Origin: Herpetosiphonaceae bacterium | GTDB taxonomy: Bacteria > Chloroflexota > Chloroflexia > Chloroflexales > Kallotenuaceae | Length of the DNA stretch: 64,000 nt | NCBI GenBank assembly: GCA_013821605.1 | Contig: JACDGP010000003.1 | Location: forward strand, 1 to 64,000 | Reading direction: 5' to 3' | In this document: positions 1 to 8,703 of the stretch, one piece after another | Numbering within the stretch: the first letter of the stretch is position 1 | Layout: every line of letters begins with the position of its first letter | Notes under the pieces: model-generated | What the model was told of the DNA's origin: nothing | What the model saw: the letters and a program-made list of their open reading frames with translations, nothing else | Database searches by the model: none | Position numbers and translations under genes: made by a program

Positions 1-1113
1 GGGTCCAGTGTAGACTGACTCGGGTCGGATTAGGCGGGTGTTGTTGGTGAACGACTCGATCACATGCGCCGTCCAACCAGCAGTGCGGCTAATCGCAAAA
101 ATGGGGGTAAACTGATCGGTCGGGATGCCCAAGGCGGCATAGGTTGAGGCCGAGAAAAAGTCGACATTGATTGGCAGATCGGGCTTGGCTTCGTGCATGG
201 CCGCTGCGATCGCCTCGGATACGTCGTACCATTGGGGATTGCCGTTCGCTTTGCCAACTTCCTGCGCGATGCGGCGTAGCTGGATAGCGCGGGGATCATC
301 AGCACGGTAGACGCGGTGACCAAAGCCCATCACCACGTGCTTATGGGCCAGAGCATCCTGTACATAGGGCCGGCCGCGCTCAGGCGTCTTGACCTCGTTG
401 ATCATGCGCATCACTTGCTCGTTGGCACCGCCATGGCGGGGGCCTTTCAAGGCACACAAGGCGGCGGTAATTGCCGAATACATATCTGCGAGGGTTGATG
501 CGACGACGCGCGCCGCGAAGGTTGAGGCATTCAAGCCATGATCCGCGTGCAAGATCAACGCAATATCGAGGACCTTGGCTGCTTGCTCGTTGGGTACTTC
601 GCCGCATAGCATATGCAAGAAATTCGCGGCATGACCAAGATCGTCGCGTGGCTCAATCACTGCTTGGTCGGTGCGAATGCGCTCCCACACGGCGACAATC
701 GTGGCTACAGCTGCGGTCAAACGCACTGCCTGCTTGACGAGATTTTCGTGCGTCGTTGAGGAGCTATCGTGCTCAAACGAGCCTAGGGCAGACACTGCTG
801 TACGCAGCACCTCCATTGGTGTAGCCGTCTTTGGCAACTCGTGGAGCATTGTGATCAACTCGACTGGTAGACGGCGCTGGGCCTTGAGCTCGCGTTGTAG
901 CTCGTCGAGTTGCGCGGCTGTCGGGAAGCTGCCGTGCCACAGCAAGTACACTGTTTCTTCAAACGTTGAGTGCTCGACCAGTTCATTAATCTCAATGCCC
1001 TGGTAAAACAAGCGCCCATGCTGGCCATCAATATAACTAATCGCGGTCTTGGCCGCTACAATGCCTTCAAGGCCTTTATCCGCTGCGGCGACGTCCTGCT
1101 CCTTATTCGTCAT
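1..1113 (-). CDS. gltA: Citrate synthase (C-terminus cut by window edge)
   Basis: Condenses acetyl-CoA and oxaloacetate to citrate in the cytoplasm, the entry step of the TCA cycle. The 371 visible codons stay open to the first base of the window and end inside the usual C-terminal RLIRP...YxGP region, so only about 10-15 residues should be missing. Seen in the protein: LILHADHGLN, HGGANEQV (catalytic His), GFGHRVYRADDPR (second His) and NVDFFSA (catalytic Asp), all in the right order. The ATG at 1113 is preceded by GAGGAG about 8 bases upstream. Length and motifs fit the short bacterial/thermophile-type enzyme; a 2-methylcitrate synthase cannot be fully excluded without the neighbours beyond the edge. 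A korAB pair elsewhere in the window fits an active 2-oxoacid metabolism. Confidence 0.93.
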   Translation of the reverse strand, partial: MTNKEQDVAAADKGLEGIVAAKTAISYIDGQHGRLFYQGIEINELVEHSTFEETVYLLWHGSFPTAAQLDELQRELKAQRRLPVELITMLHELPKTATPMEVLRTAVSALGSFEHDSSSTTHENLVKQAVRLTAAVATIVAVWERIRTDQAVIEPRDDLGHAANFLHMLCGEVPNEQAAKVLDIALILHADHGLNASTFAARVVASTLADMYSAITAALCALKGPRHGGANEQVMRMINEVKTPERGRPYVQDALAHKHVVMGFGHRVYRADDPRAIQLRRIAQEVGKANGNPQWYDVSEAIAAAMHEAKPDLPINVDFFSASTYAALGIPTDQFTPIFAISRTAGWTAHVIESFTNNTRLIRPESVYTGP

Positions 1114-1274
1114 TGAACTCAGTCTCCTCGCGCTGTGCTCTACATATACCCATCTATAGCTTGACGGGCACATCGTTCTTGGCGCATTATAGCACCGCCA
1201 TTTGGGGTGCGTGAGCCATGGGTAGTATGCATGGGGCCCAGGGTTGCATCTGTGAGGCGACGCTAGGAGGAGCT

Positions 1275-1664
1275 ATGGGGCGGTTTTTCGTTCACCTGTT
1301 CGCAACGGCCGTGGCCTTATTTGTGGCTACTAAGGTTGTTCCAGGCGTGCGGATGGATCCAGTGGGGCCAGCCCTAACCCTCGGACAGTATGTCGTGAAC
1401 CTTGGGCTGATAGCTATCATTTTTGGGCTGGTAAACGCCATCATCCGTCCGCTGATCAAGGCCTCGACCTGTTTGGTCAATCTGCTTACGCTCGGTCTTT
1501 TTACCTTTGTGATCAATGGTGTCATGCTGCTGATTACCTCGGCGATTGCTCAAAGCTTTAAGCTCGGCTTTCACGTCGACGGCTTCTTGGCCGCGATCGA
1601 AGGCGCGATTGTGGTGGGCGTCATGAGCTTCATCTTCGGCTTCCTGATTCCTGATCGAAGATAA
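1275..1664 (+). CDS. Phage-holin-4/YvlD-type small membrane protein
   Basis: A 129-residue, very hydrophobic protein with about four membrane segments, including the conserved early stretch GLVNAIIRPLIK followed by TLGLFTFVINGVMLLI. This pattern is that of the phage holin family 4 superfamily IV (B. subtilis YvlD), a family of integral membrane proteins often associated with envelope-stress genes rather than phage lysis. The start at 1275 is chosen because AGGAGGAGCT lies directly upstream; a start at 1218 would add 19 residues without membrane character or a good ribosome site. It stands alone between divergent citrate synthase and the next gene. A YvlB-like operon lies about 29 kb away (30.3-32.6 kb), which may or may not be functionally linked. 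Confidence 0.85.
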   Translation: MGRFFVHLFATAVALFVATKVVPGVRMDPVGPALTLGQYVVNLGLIAIIFGLVNAIIRPLIKASTCLVNLLTLGLFTFVINGVMLLITSAIAQSFKLGFHVDGFLAAIEGAIVVGVMSFIFGFLIPDRR

Positions 1665-1679
1665 GGGCGGATGATCCCG

Positions 1680-1685
1680 TATAAT
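1680..1685 (+). promoter_or_regulatory. Perfect -10 box before the acidic protein gene
   Basis: TATAAT lies 24 bases before the ATG at 1710 and would start transcription near 1692, giving a leader of about 18 bases that contains the GAGGAGGG ribosome site. No convincing -35 hexamer is visible at 16-18 bases upstream, so this is only a partial promoter call. Confidence 0.4.
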
Positions 1686-1709
1686 GGTCGTACATGAGGA
1701 GGGCCTTGC

Positions 1710-2354
1710 ATGGCTGAAGCAATGACTGAACTCGACCTTGTGGTCGGGTCAATGATAACCACCCGTCCTGAAGAAGATCGCGAAGCGTATGAGGAGGAGA
1801 AGGAGCTTTACCAAGACATCCAGGATCTCCTCCGCGAGGAAGGCGTGACGGTCGATCTGCTATCCCAGCCGGGCACCGAAGTATGGGAAGGCGGCATCGA
1901 AAGTTTCTATGACCTCTACCAGTTGCGCCGGCTAGCGGCACATTTGGAGCGCGGCGACGACATTACTCAGGTGCTCAGCGATACATCCTTGGATGGTGAG
2001 GATGTCGATCCGGTGCTGGCCGATATTTGGGACGACGAAGCACAGACCAAGTTCCCACACCTGATCAAGCACCAGGGGGATGGTGGCTCGTACCTACCCG
2101 CTGATTTTCCCGAGCCGATCTGGGTCGAAACGGAGCCGGACGAAGGTGATGGGGAGGATGGGGAGGATGAGGAGGACGCCGATGCGGTCGTCTCGTTTGG
2201 ATCATCGATCCGGCTGTTAAGCGAGTTGAATGAGTTAGATCAACTGTTCCGAGATCATAAGGTGCCACAGGGCGGGTACTCGCGGGCGCTCGATGTGCTC
2301 AAAATGGCGGCCCAACAAAGCGTGGAGCACGGCTTGCCCATTATCCTGTGGTAG
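1710..2354 (+). CDS. Hypothetical acidic protein
   Basis: A 214-residue soluble protein that I do not recognise. It is strongly acidic, with an almost uninterrupted Glu/Asp run near residues 139-153 that separates an N-terminal helical part (residues 20-110) from a short C-terminal helical part (SSIRLLSELNELDQLF...). There is no signal peptide or membrane segment. The ATG at 1710 has GAGGAGGG upstream. It is followed by a clear intrinsic terminator, so it is probably a single-gene transcription unit. The acidic linker between two helical modules is the only notable architecture. Confidence 0.75.
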   Translation: MAEAMTELDLVVGSMITTRPEEDREAYEEEKELYQDIQDLLREEGVTVDLLSQPGTEVWEGGIESFYDLYQLRRLAAHLERGDDITQVLSDTSLDGEDVDPVLADIWDDEAQTKFPHLIKHQGDGGSYLPADFPEPIWVETEPDEGDGEDGEDEEDADAVVSFGSSIRLLSELNELDQLFRDHKVPQGGYSRALDVLKMAAQQSVEHGLPIILW

Positions 2355-2401
2355 CAAGGGTCCGGCCCATCCGACAATGACAAGCTTGTTGGTCGTTACG
2401 T

Positions 2402-2429
2402 CGCCCAGACCTGAAGTCTGGGCGGTTTT
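2402..2429 (+). terminator. Rho-independent terminator
   Basis: A nine-base-pair perfect stem (CGCCCAGAC / GTCTGGGCG) with a five-base loop is followed by GTTTT. It lies 48 bases after the stop of the acidic protein gene and before the rhomboid gene. Confidence 0.85.
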
Positions 2430-2505
2430 GTGATTGCTGCCAACCTACGTCAGTGCCTCAGGGCATACGCTTTGCTATACCCAAGCTAAGACAAAACGGA
2501 GCGCT

Positions 2506-3198
2506 ATGTTTCCTATCGGCGACCAAAACCGGCCCGGCCATCTTGTGCCGGTCGTCAATTATCTGCTAATCGCGGCCAATGTAGCGGTCTTTTTGCTTGA
2601 GCTACAGTTGGGGAGTACCGAGGCGATGGATGCTTTCATCACGCGGTATGGTGCGGTCCCGACCGAGATCATCGCCCGCCAGCACCTCTCGACTCTCTTC
2701 ACATCATTATTTGTGCATGCCGGTTGGGCGCATATCTTCGGCAACATGGTCTTTCTGCTGATATTTGGCGATAACGTCGAAGACGCCTTGGGGCATGCTG
2801 GCTATCTCATTTTCTATTTGGTCGTCGGGCTGTTGGCGAGCTTAACCTTTGTTGCACTTAATGCCGGCCTAGACACCCCGAGTGTTGGTGCATCCGGTGC
2901 GATCTCAGGGGTGCTGGGCGCGTATCTAATCTTTTTCGGCAATAATCGAATACGGGTGCTGATCTTCTTTTTCATCATGACGGTGCCGGCCTGGGTTATG
3001 ATCGGCTTATGGGCCGGGCAGCAGTTCTTTGCGACGTATGGCGCCTTGGCGCAGACCGCGCAAACTGAGATGAGCGGGGTAGCCTATGCGGCGCATGCCG
3101 GTGGTTTTCTGGCAGGGTTGCTGATAGCTGCGGTCCTGCGCGTGATGCTCGGTCGACCAGAGCAACGACCTGCATCTCGCACGGGTAGGTATGCGTAA
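2506..3198 (+). CDS. Rhomboid family intramembrane serine protease
   Basis: Intramembrane protease that cleaves transmembrane helices of substrate proteins. The 230-residue protein has about six membrane segments and the full rhomboid signature: HAGWAHIFGNM with the oxyanion Asn at residue 80, GASGAISGVLG with nucleophile Ser130, and AAHAGGFLAG with catalytic His197. The start at 2506 is preferred because CGGAG precedes it and the family begins with a short hydrophilic N-terminus; an earlier start at 2434 would add a segment with no supporting signal. Substrate cannot be inferred. The next gene is also a membrane protease, giving a small protease neighbourhood. Confidence 0.92.
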   Translation: MFPIGDQNRPGHLVPVVNYLLIAANVAVFLLELQLGSTEAMDAFITRYGAVPTEIIARQHLSTLFTSLFVHAGWAHIFGNMVFLLIFGDNVEDALGHAGYLIFYLVVGLLASLTFVALNAGLDTPSVGASGAISGVLGAYLIFFGNNRIRVLIFFFIMTVPAWVMIGLWAGQQFFATYGALAQTAQTEMSGVAYAAHAGGFLAGLLIAAVLRVMLGRPEQRPASRTGRYA

Positions 3199-3263
3199 TA
3201 TTTATTAGGAGCTGTTTTGTAACAGCCGGTAGTGACGCTGCCGCGTCAGGAGAAGCAACGAGC

Positions 3264-3983
3264 ATGTTCTTTTTTGATCCACGCTACTTCTTGTTTGCCT
3301 TACCCGCTATGCTTTTTGCTATGTGGGCACAATACAAAGTTAAATCAACGTTCGCGCGCTATGCGCAGGTGCCGAATATGCAAGGCGTGAGTGGTCTGGA
3401 TGTGGCCCAGATTTTAATGCGCAACGAGCAACTACAACTCCAAGTCCACGAGGTTCCGGGCAGCTTGACCGATTTTTATAACCCCGCTGATAAGTCGATC
3501 AATCTTTCCCAAACCTCAACCGGCGGGCCGTCGGTAGCGGCGATGGCGGTGGTCGCCCATGAGCTTGGGCATGCAGTGCAGGATCGTGATGGCTACGTGC
3601 CTATGCGCTTGCGCTCCTCAATTGTGGGTGTGGCCAACATTGGCTCAAATATGGGGCCGCTCCTGTTCTTTGTTGGGATCATTATGGGCGGTGCAGCCCG
3701 TGGGCAAGGCAGCATCGGCTGGAGCGTTGCGTTGCTTGGCCTGTTGCTGTTTGCCGGTGCCGTCGTTTTTACTCTGGCAACGCTGCCTGTGGAGCTTAAT
3801 GCTTCGCGGCGCGCACGCGAAATGCTGCTTCGGAATGGGTTGGTGTCCACGCAGGAGATGGCCGGTGTCAGCCAGATGCTCAACGCTGCCGCCCTGACGT
3901 ACGTAGCGGCTGCGGCATCGGCAATCGCGAACCTGTTGTACTATGCGCTGATCTTGTTCGGTGGGGGTCGCCGCCGCAATTAA
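3264..3983 (+). CDS. YugP-type neutral zinc metallopeptidase
   Basis: Membrane-bound zinc peptidase of the DUF/Zn_peptidase_2 (YugP) family, role unknown. The 239-residue protein starts with a membrane segment, carries VVAHELGHAVQ with the HExxH motif at residues 99-103, and has two or three further membrane segments after it. ELNASRRA contains the likely third zinc ligand Glu. AGGAG lies about ten bases before the ATG. The gene follows rhomboid by 65 bases in the same direction and could be co-transcribed with it. Confidence 0.9.
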   Translation: MFFFDPRYFLFALPAMLFAMWAQYKVKSTFARYAQVPNMQGVSGLDVAQILMRNEQLQLQVHEVPGSLTDFYNPADKSINLSQTSTGGPSVAAMAVVAHELGHAVQDRDGYVPMRLRSSIVGVANIGSNMGPLLFFVGIIMGGAARGQGSIGWSVALLGLLLFAGAVVFTLATLPVELNASRRAREMLLRNGLVSTQEMAGVSQMLNAAALTYVAAAASAIANLLYYALILFGGGRRRN

Positions 3984-4036
3984 AGTTAGGGTATGATGGA
4001 ACACCAACACATATGTGATTTTAAGGAGGGCTGCCC

Positions 4037-4165
4037 ATGAATGATGAAACTAAACGCCGCTTGGTCTATGGCTTTTTCAGCTTAGTGCTGAGCGCACTCG
4101 CCACGCGTCTCGCAATGTACCTGACCAACAAACTTTTAGGCGAGCCGCTCGAAGAGTTGGCGTAA
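4037..4165 (+). CDS. Small membrane protein, 42 aa
   Basis: A short open frame beginning MNDETKRRLVYGFF with a single membrane helix (about residues 11-30) and an acidic tail ending EPLEELA. AAGGAGGG sits eight bases before the ATG and a -10-like TATGAT lies about 40 bases upstream. An intrinsic terminator follows 23 bases after the stop. The combination of ribosome site, membrane helix and own terminator supports a real gene, but I do not recognise a family. Confidence 0.7.
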   Translation: MNDETKRRLVYGFFSLVLSALATRLAMYLTNKLLGEPLEELA

Positions 4166-4187
4166 ATCAGGTCAGTAAGCTATGAAC

Positions 4188-4214
4188 AGGGACATCGCAA
4201 GGTGTCCCTATTTG
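4188..4214 (+). terminator. Rho-independent terminator
   Basis: A seven-base-pair stem AGGGACA / TGTCCCT with an eight-base loop is followed by ATTTGATTT. It closes the unit ending in the 42-aa membrane protein. Confidence 0.65.
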
Positions 4215-4285
4215 ATTTCCTTCCGTAAGGTGGCTGATGGAACAGCTGTTGCTATTTACTGGCACGAAATAGTTTGTTGTTGCCG

Positions 4286-5596
4286 ATGGGATCAACCATG
4301 CAAGCTACTGCACCTGTAACCACACCACCGTTGCGCCATTGGACCGCCCGACGAGTTATTCTGGTGACCCTAACCGTGGCTGCGATTGCCGCCGGCTTTT
4401 ACTTATTAACCCGCATCTCCGGCATTTTGTTTATTGTATTTATTGCGGCGGTTCTGGCCACAGCTTTTCGGCCGGCCGTCTTATGGATGGGCCGGCGTGG
4501 CATACCGCAGCGCCTTGGTATCATCTTGATGTACCTCGCGTTGGTACTAGTGGTGTTGGGTGTCCTGGGAGTCCTGGTGCCCCTCCTGATTAATCAGGGT
4601 GGTGGGCTTGTCAAATCCTTGCCTTCATATTATGCCGCCCTCCGTAAAACACTGACCCAATCCAATATTTTGATTGTGCGTAATGTGGCCGCTGGGCTAC
4701 CCGCGGCGCTCAGCTTCAACATCGGTGGACTGGGCGGTCAATCATCCGATAATGCGGCTTTGTTGTCCGAGGCGTTGTCGGCCACGCGTGGCGTGGCCTG
4801 GGTGCTCTTTGGTACGATTAGCGTCTTTGTGATCGCCTTTTTTTGGGTACTCGATCGCGATCAAATTCTGAGAGCGACCCTGCTGCTGCTACCACTTGAC
4901 AAGCGTGATGAGGCGACTGAGTTGTGGGGAGAGATCGAGACCAAGGTGGGTGGGTATGTACGCGGCACGGCTATTTTGTGCGTCTCGATCGGCGTCATGT
5001 CGGCCATCGTCTACTTCTTGATTGGCATTCCATCAGCGCTGATCATCTCGGTGTTGGCTGCCACGCTTGAAGCAATTCCTTATATTGGCCCCTTCTTGAC
5101 GGCTGCTATCGCCATTGTCGTCACATTGTCCCAGGCACCCGATAAAATCATTTATGTCATCGTCGCCTGCATTGCGCTTCAACAGTTCGAGGGTGTAGTG
5201 CTGGTGCCACGGGTCATGGACAAAGCTGTGGGCGTGAATGCGATTGTGACGCTGCTCGGTATCGCTGCCTTTGGGTCGTTGCTTGGCGTGCTAGGCGCGA
5301 TCCTCGCAATTCCCCTGGCTGCGGTCGTCCAAGTGTTGTTGGATCATTGGCTGTTGAGTGCTGATACGGCTTTGCCGGCTATTCACGGCCGCGATAAGGT
5401 AGCTGCGCTGCGGTACCAGGCGCAGGATTTGGCTGCCGATCTGCGCGACCGCATCCGGATCGATGATACCCCTGAGGCCGACGACATCTTTGAAGAACGA
5501 ATCGAGACACTGGTGGGTACGCTCGATCAGATCCTCGTGCAGTTGACACCGGCAACAACGACGGTGGAAGTGCCTAGCGTACGAGGTGCGGCATGA
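4286..5596 (+). CDS. AI-2E family transporter (permease 1)
   Basis: Integral membrane protein of the AI-2E/PerM/TqsA family, whose members export small molecules or act as ion antiporters; the substrate here is unknown. Of about 436 residues, the first 80 contain two membrane helices, followed by a soluble insertion (VKSLPSYYAAL...) and then six or so helices including the family-typical PYIGPFLTA and LLGVLGAILAIPLAAVVQVLL. The C-terminal 80 residues are soluble and charged. No strong ribosome site is visible; ATG 4286 is taken, ATG 4298 and TTG 4274 are alternatives. Its stop overlaps the start of the next permease by four bases (ATGA), so the two paralogues are probably translated together. 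Confidence 0.88.
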   Translation: MGSTMQATAPVTTPPLRHWTARRVILVTLTVAAIAAGFYLLTRISGILFIVFIAAVLATAFRPAVLWMGRRGIPQRLGIILMYLALVLVVLGVLGVLVPLLINQGGGLVKSLPSYYAALRKTLTQSNILIVRNVAAGLPAALSFNIGGLGGQSSDNAALLSEALSATRGVAWVLFGTISVFVIAFFWVLDRDQILRATLLLLPLDKRDEATELWGEIETKVGGYVRGTAILCVSIGVMSAIVYFLIGIPSALIISVLAATLEAIPYIGPFLTAAIAIVVTLSQAPDKIIYVIVACIALQQFEGVVLVPRVMDKAVGVNAIVTLLGIAAFGSLLGVLGAILAIPLAAVVQVLLDHWLLSADTALPAIHGRDKVAALRYQAQDLAADLRDRIRIDDTPEADDIFEERIETLVGTLDQILVQLTPATTTVEVPSVRGAA

Positions 5597-6876
5597 TTAA
5601 GCCTATGAGTCTGCCCCGGATTGCGGGGTATACTGCAGCAGTTCTCGCAACGCTGACGATCTTGTTTGTGGTCTACCGGCTCGGCCAAGTTGTACTGCTA
5701 TTTGTGCTATCAATTATTGTTGCCGCTGCCCTCCGTCGGGGTATCCTCGCCCTCGAACGTTATCATGTTCCACGTGGGTTGGCTATTTTGTTGTGGTATG
5801 TGGTCGTCATCGGCATCATCGCCGGGGGCATCACGTTGCTGGGTCCACCGCTGCAAAATGAACTACGCTATGCCAGTGATACGCTGCCGCGACGGTATGA
5901 CACCTTGTTGGGTAGCTGGAAGACCAGCGGTCTAGCCTGGCAACAAGCGATAGCACGGCGACTACCAACGACGGCTGCCCTACTAAGCGGAGTTAGTCAT
6001 AGTGATCCCGCGACGATCGGCTTTGGCTTAATCGGCCTGACCTCCGGCATCGTTGGTGTGGTGATCGACCTGGTGGCCATTTTATCCCTGACCTTTTATT
6101 GGCTTGCCGATCAGGAACGGTTTGAGCGCTTGTGGCTGACCCTGCTCCCGGTTCAACAGCGCTCGATTGCGCGCGCAACCTGGCGTGATACGGAAACTCA
6201 GGTTGGTGCGTTCGTACGCTCGGAGGCAATCCAGTTCGTCTTGACCATCGGTATTTTATGGCTGGGCTTTCAGCTGCTCGGACTGCGCTACGCTACCTTC
6301 CTGGCCTTATATGCCGGCTTCGCCCAGCTTATCCCATGGATTGGTGTGCCACTCACTTTGCTGCCCTTGCTTCCGCTAGCTTTCACCACGCCCATTAGCG
6401 TGATCGTGCTAGCGGCCGGCATCGTGATCGTGACCGGTCTGCTTATGGATCGCATTTTGGAGCCGCGACTCAGTGAGGGTGCAGGTGCGCATCCGATCCT
6501 AGTGATCGTTGCACTGTTGATCATGGCGCAAGCGTCGGGTTTGTTCGGAATGATCGTCGCACTACCGATCGCAGCCACCTTCCAAATTGTCTTGAGCTCG
6601 GTCGTGCGCGCCAACTCGGCGGCCCGGGATACGAGTAGCGATCAAGAAGCGGCCCAAGTGCAGGAGTTGCGAGCACAAATCACACGACTGCATGCTGGCC
6701 TCCCGCCCGATCCTGAGCAGCGGCTGGCGCTTGAAGGTATGCTGGGGCGGCTCGAAGGCATGGTTGCTAAAACCGAGACGCTTATTCACGAGCGAACCCT
6801 GGTGACGGAGCGGACACGTCGCCGTGAGCGGGGCCAACTGGTCCGAGGTGCCTCGATCTTTGAACGGCGTCCGTAA
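5593..6876 (+). CDS. AI-2E family transporter (permease 2)
   Basis: A second AI-2E/PerM-family permease, 427 residues, with the same layout: two N-terminal helices, a soluble segment with SWKTSGLAWQQAI, a helix bundle containing FAQLIPWIGVPLTLLPL and GLFGMIVALPIAATFQIVL, and a C-terminal charged, probably coiled-coil tail (QEAAQVQELRAQITRLHAGL). The start ATG overlaps the previous stop by four bases, indicating translational coupling. Adjacent coupled paralogues suggest a hetero-oligomeric permease, which is an inference. It ends 15 bases before the convergent phosphoesterase gene. Confidence 0.88.
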   Translation: MIKPMSLPRIAGYTAAVLATLTILFVVYRLGQVVLLFVLSIIVAAALRRGILALERYHVPRGLAILLWYVVVIGIIAGGITLLGPPLQNELRYASDTLPRRYDTLLGSWKTSGLAWQQAIARRLPTTAALLSGVSHSDPATIGFGLIGLTSGIVGVVIDLVAILSLTFYWLADQERFERLWLTLLPVQQRSIARATWRDTETQVGAFVRSEAIQFVLTIGILWLGFQLLGLRYATFLALYAGFAQLIPWIGVPLTLLPLLPLAFTTPISVIVLAAGIVIVTGLLMDRILEPRLSEGAGAHPILVIVALLIMAQASGLFGMIVALPIAATFQIVLSSVVRANSAARDTSSDQEAAQVQELRAQITRLHAGLPPDPEQRLALEGMLGRLEGMVAKTETLIHERTLVTERTRRRERGQLVRGASIFERRP

Positions 6877-6891
6877 ATAGCCGAGCGGCAG

Positions 6892-7611
6892 TTACGAGGG
6901 CTGGTGGTCAGTCCAGATCAGGCGGGGCATAAAGTTGAGAAAGTCGCAACTGGTCAGGTGGTATATGACACCTGCCCGTTCACCTTGAACCGCTTGCTGC
7001 CAATCATGGCGGCGATGCAGGTGCCCATAGACACAGAAGTTTGCTTGCGCTGCTGCCAGTTGCTCGGCAAAGGCAGTAGCTGTACCGTCAAACAGGAACG
7101 GCGGATAATGTAACAACACGCCCAGTTGCTCGCCGTTTGTTTGAAGGCGGTGAGCAGCGGCCAGCGCACGCTCTAACCGGCCAAGCTCGCGGCGGTAGAT
7201 GCGCTCATCTTTCTCGGGTTTGAAGGTTGCTTGGCCCGGTGTAAGCCAGCCGCGCGTCCCACAAAAGACCCAGCCGTTGAGCACAACGGCGTCCGCTTCG
7301 ATTAAAGCCAGTGATGCAGGCAATATGGCGGGGCGCTTACGGGCATAGTCCCACCAGTAATCGTGGTTGCCCTTGGTCAACACTTTCTGGCCCGGTAAGG
7401 CGGCAAGCCACTCAAGATCGGGTAGTGCCTCTGGCAAGCGCAGCGCCCACGAGGTGTCGCCCGCGAGCAAGACCACGTCATCGGGTGCGACGAGTTTGTG
7501 CCATAGTGCGGCAATATGGGCAGCGTGATCATGCCAGTTAGGGCCGAAGATATCCATCGGCTTAGGGTTGGCGAAGGAAAGATGAAGATCGGCTATCGCC
7601 CAGATGCGCAT
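6892..7611 (-). CDS. Calcineurin-like metallophosphoesterase
   Basis: Cytoplasmic metal-dependent phosphoesterase, substrate unknown. The 239-residue protein shows the whole metal-binding set: IADLHL (DxH) at residues 6-11, LAGDTSWAL (GD), TKGNHDYWW (GNHD) and VYGHLHRRHDW (GHLH). The GDTSWAL plus NHDYWWDY combination is typical of a small predicted phosphohydrolase family. The start is three bases after the stop of the dipeptide epimerase gene, so both belong to one minus-strand unit starting near 9101. Confidence 0.9.
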   Translation of the reverse strand: MRIWAIADLHLSFANPKPMDIFGPNWHDHAAHIAALWHKLVAPDDVVLLAGDTSWALRLPEALPDLEWLAALPGQKVLTKGNHDYWWDYARKRPAILPASLALIEADAVVLNGWVFCGTRGWLTPGQATFKPEKDERIYRRELGRLERALAAAHRLQTNGEQLGVLLHYPPFLFDGTATAFAEQLAAAQANFCVYGHLHRRHDWQQAVQGERAGVIYHLTSCDFLNFMPRLIWTDHQPS

Positions 7612-7614
7612 CGT

Positions 7615-8703
7615 CTAGCCCTCAGTCGGCATGTGCGGCTCAACACCGTGGCCCGCTGTTACGTGGGCGACCGAGAGACAAGCGCCGCTTTGGCGGAAGC
7701 CGCCACGCAAAGGCTGTGCCGCCATAAACATGGGTGTATCGAGGTCAACAAAGCTAAAGCCGCCCAAGCCGGCAGCAAAATGCGCGCTCACCGTCATCGC
7801 CAGGATGGTTTCGACCATGCCACCGATCATGAGTTGGATACCGGCGGCACGACAAATCGCCGCGATGTCGAGGGCTTCGGCTATGCCGGCTTTCATAAGC
7901 TTGATATTAATACAGGTGACGGCGTCTTCATGTGCCGCCCGTAGTGCATCGGCGGCGGTCGTTACCGTTTCGTCGGCGGCGACCGGTACTGTGCTCCAGT
8001 GGCGGACCTGTTTAAGTCCCTCCCAATCATGGCGCGCTGTTGGCTGCTCGAACAAGGCCACGGGAATCGATCGGCGCTCAAGCTCGTCGAGCAGCGCACA
8101 CGCCTCGGCTGCACCATAGCCACAATTACCGTCGAGGATCAGCGGTGCTGCCGGAGCTGCAGCATGGACGGCGGCGATGCGATCAAGGTCGATGCGCGGA
8201 TCCCCGCCGATCTTAATCTTGATCGTCGTAATACCACGGGTGCGAATCGCCAGGGCTGAGCGGGCAGCATGTTCGGTCGAGCCGGCGGTAATCGTCATGT
8301 CGGTTTCGAACTCGGTGGCGGTTCCACCAAAAAAGGCCCACAGTGGTAGCTGCGCACGCTTACACCATGCATCAAGCAGCGCTGTTTCCAGAGCACAGCG
8401 GGCCGCGGCAGCCTCCTTTTCAGCAGCGCGCATGCTCGTGGCAAGCGCACGCCAGCAGCGAGTATCTTGTCCAATGAGCAGCGCTGCGAGGCGGTCCAGC
8501 GCGGCCAAGGTACTGCTTTGGGTTTCGCCGGTTACTGCGGCGAAGGGTGCAGCTTCACCCCAGCCGATTGTGCCATCAGCTAGCTCGACAGCGACAAGCA
8601 CGTTATGCGCAATGGACTGCGTACCCGTTGCAATGGCAAAGGGTTCGATCAAGGGAATATCGAGCAGTTGGTGGCGGACCGCGCGAAGCGTGTAGTCAGA
8701 CAT
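7615..8703 (-). CDS. Dipeptide epimerase (enolase superfamily, muconate-lactonizing subgroup)
   Basis: Epimerises L,L- to L,D-dipeptides, typically L-Ala-L/D-Glu from murein turnover. The 362-residue protein has all catalytic positions of the superfamily: KIK with Lys162 and Lys164, metal ligands Asp191 (LILDGN), Glu219 (LFEQP) and Asp244 (VAADET), and Lys268 (NIKLMK). The N-terminal capping domain is complete. The exact dipeptide specificity cannot be read from sequence; a muconate cycloisomerase or o-succinylbenzoate synthase assignment is less likely given the DxD/NIKLMK context. Its ATG overlaps the previous stop by one base. Confidence 0.88.
   Translation of the reverse strand: MSDYTLRAVRHQLLDIPLIEPFAIATGTQSIAHNVLVAVELADGTIGWGEAAPFAAVTGETQSSTLAALDRLAALLIGQDTRCWRALATSMRAAEKEAAAARCALETALLDAWCKRAQLPLWAFFGGTATEFETDMTITAGSTEHAARSALAIRTRGITTIKIKIGGDPRIDLDRIAAVHAAAPAAPLILDGNCGYGAAEACALLDELERRSIPVALFEQPTARHDWEGLKQVRHWSTVPVAADETVTTAADALRAAHEDAVTCINIKLMKAGIAEALDIAAICRAAGIQLMIGGMVETILAMTVSAHFAAGLGGFSFVDLDTPMFMAAQPLRGGFRQSGACLSVAHVTAGHGVEPHMPTEG

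Noticed and set aside
7631-8695. Several plus-strand frames of 86-172 codons
   Set aside because: They are shadows of the dipeptide epimerase gene, whose catalytic residues are all present on the minus strand.
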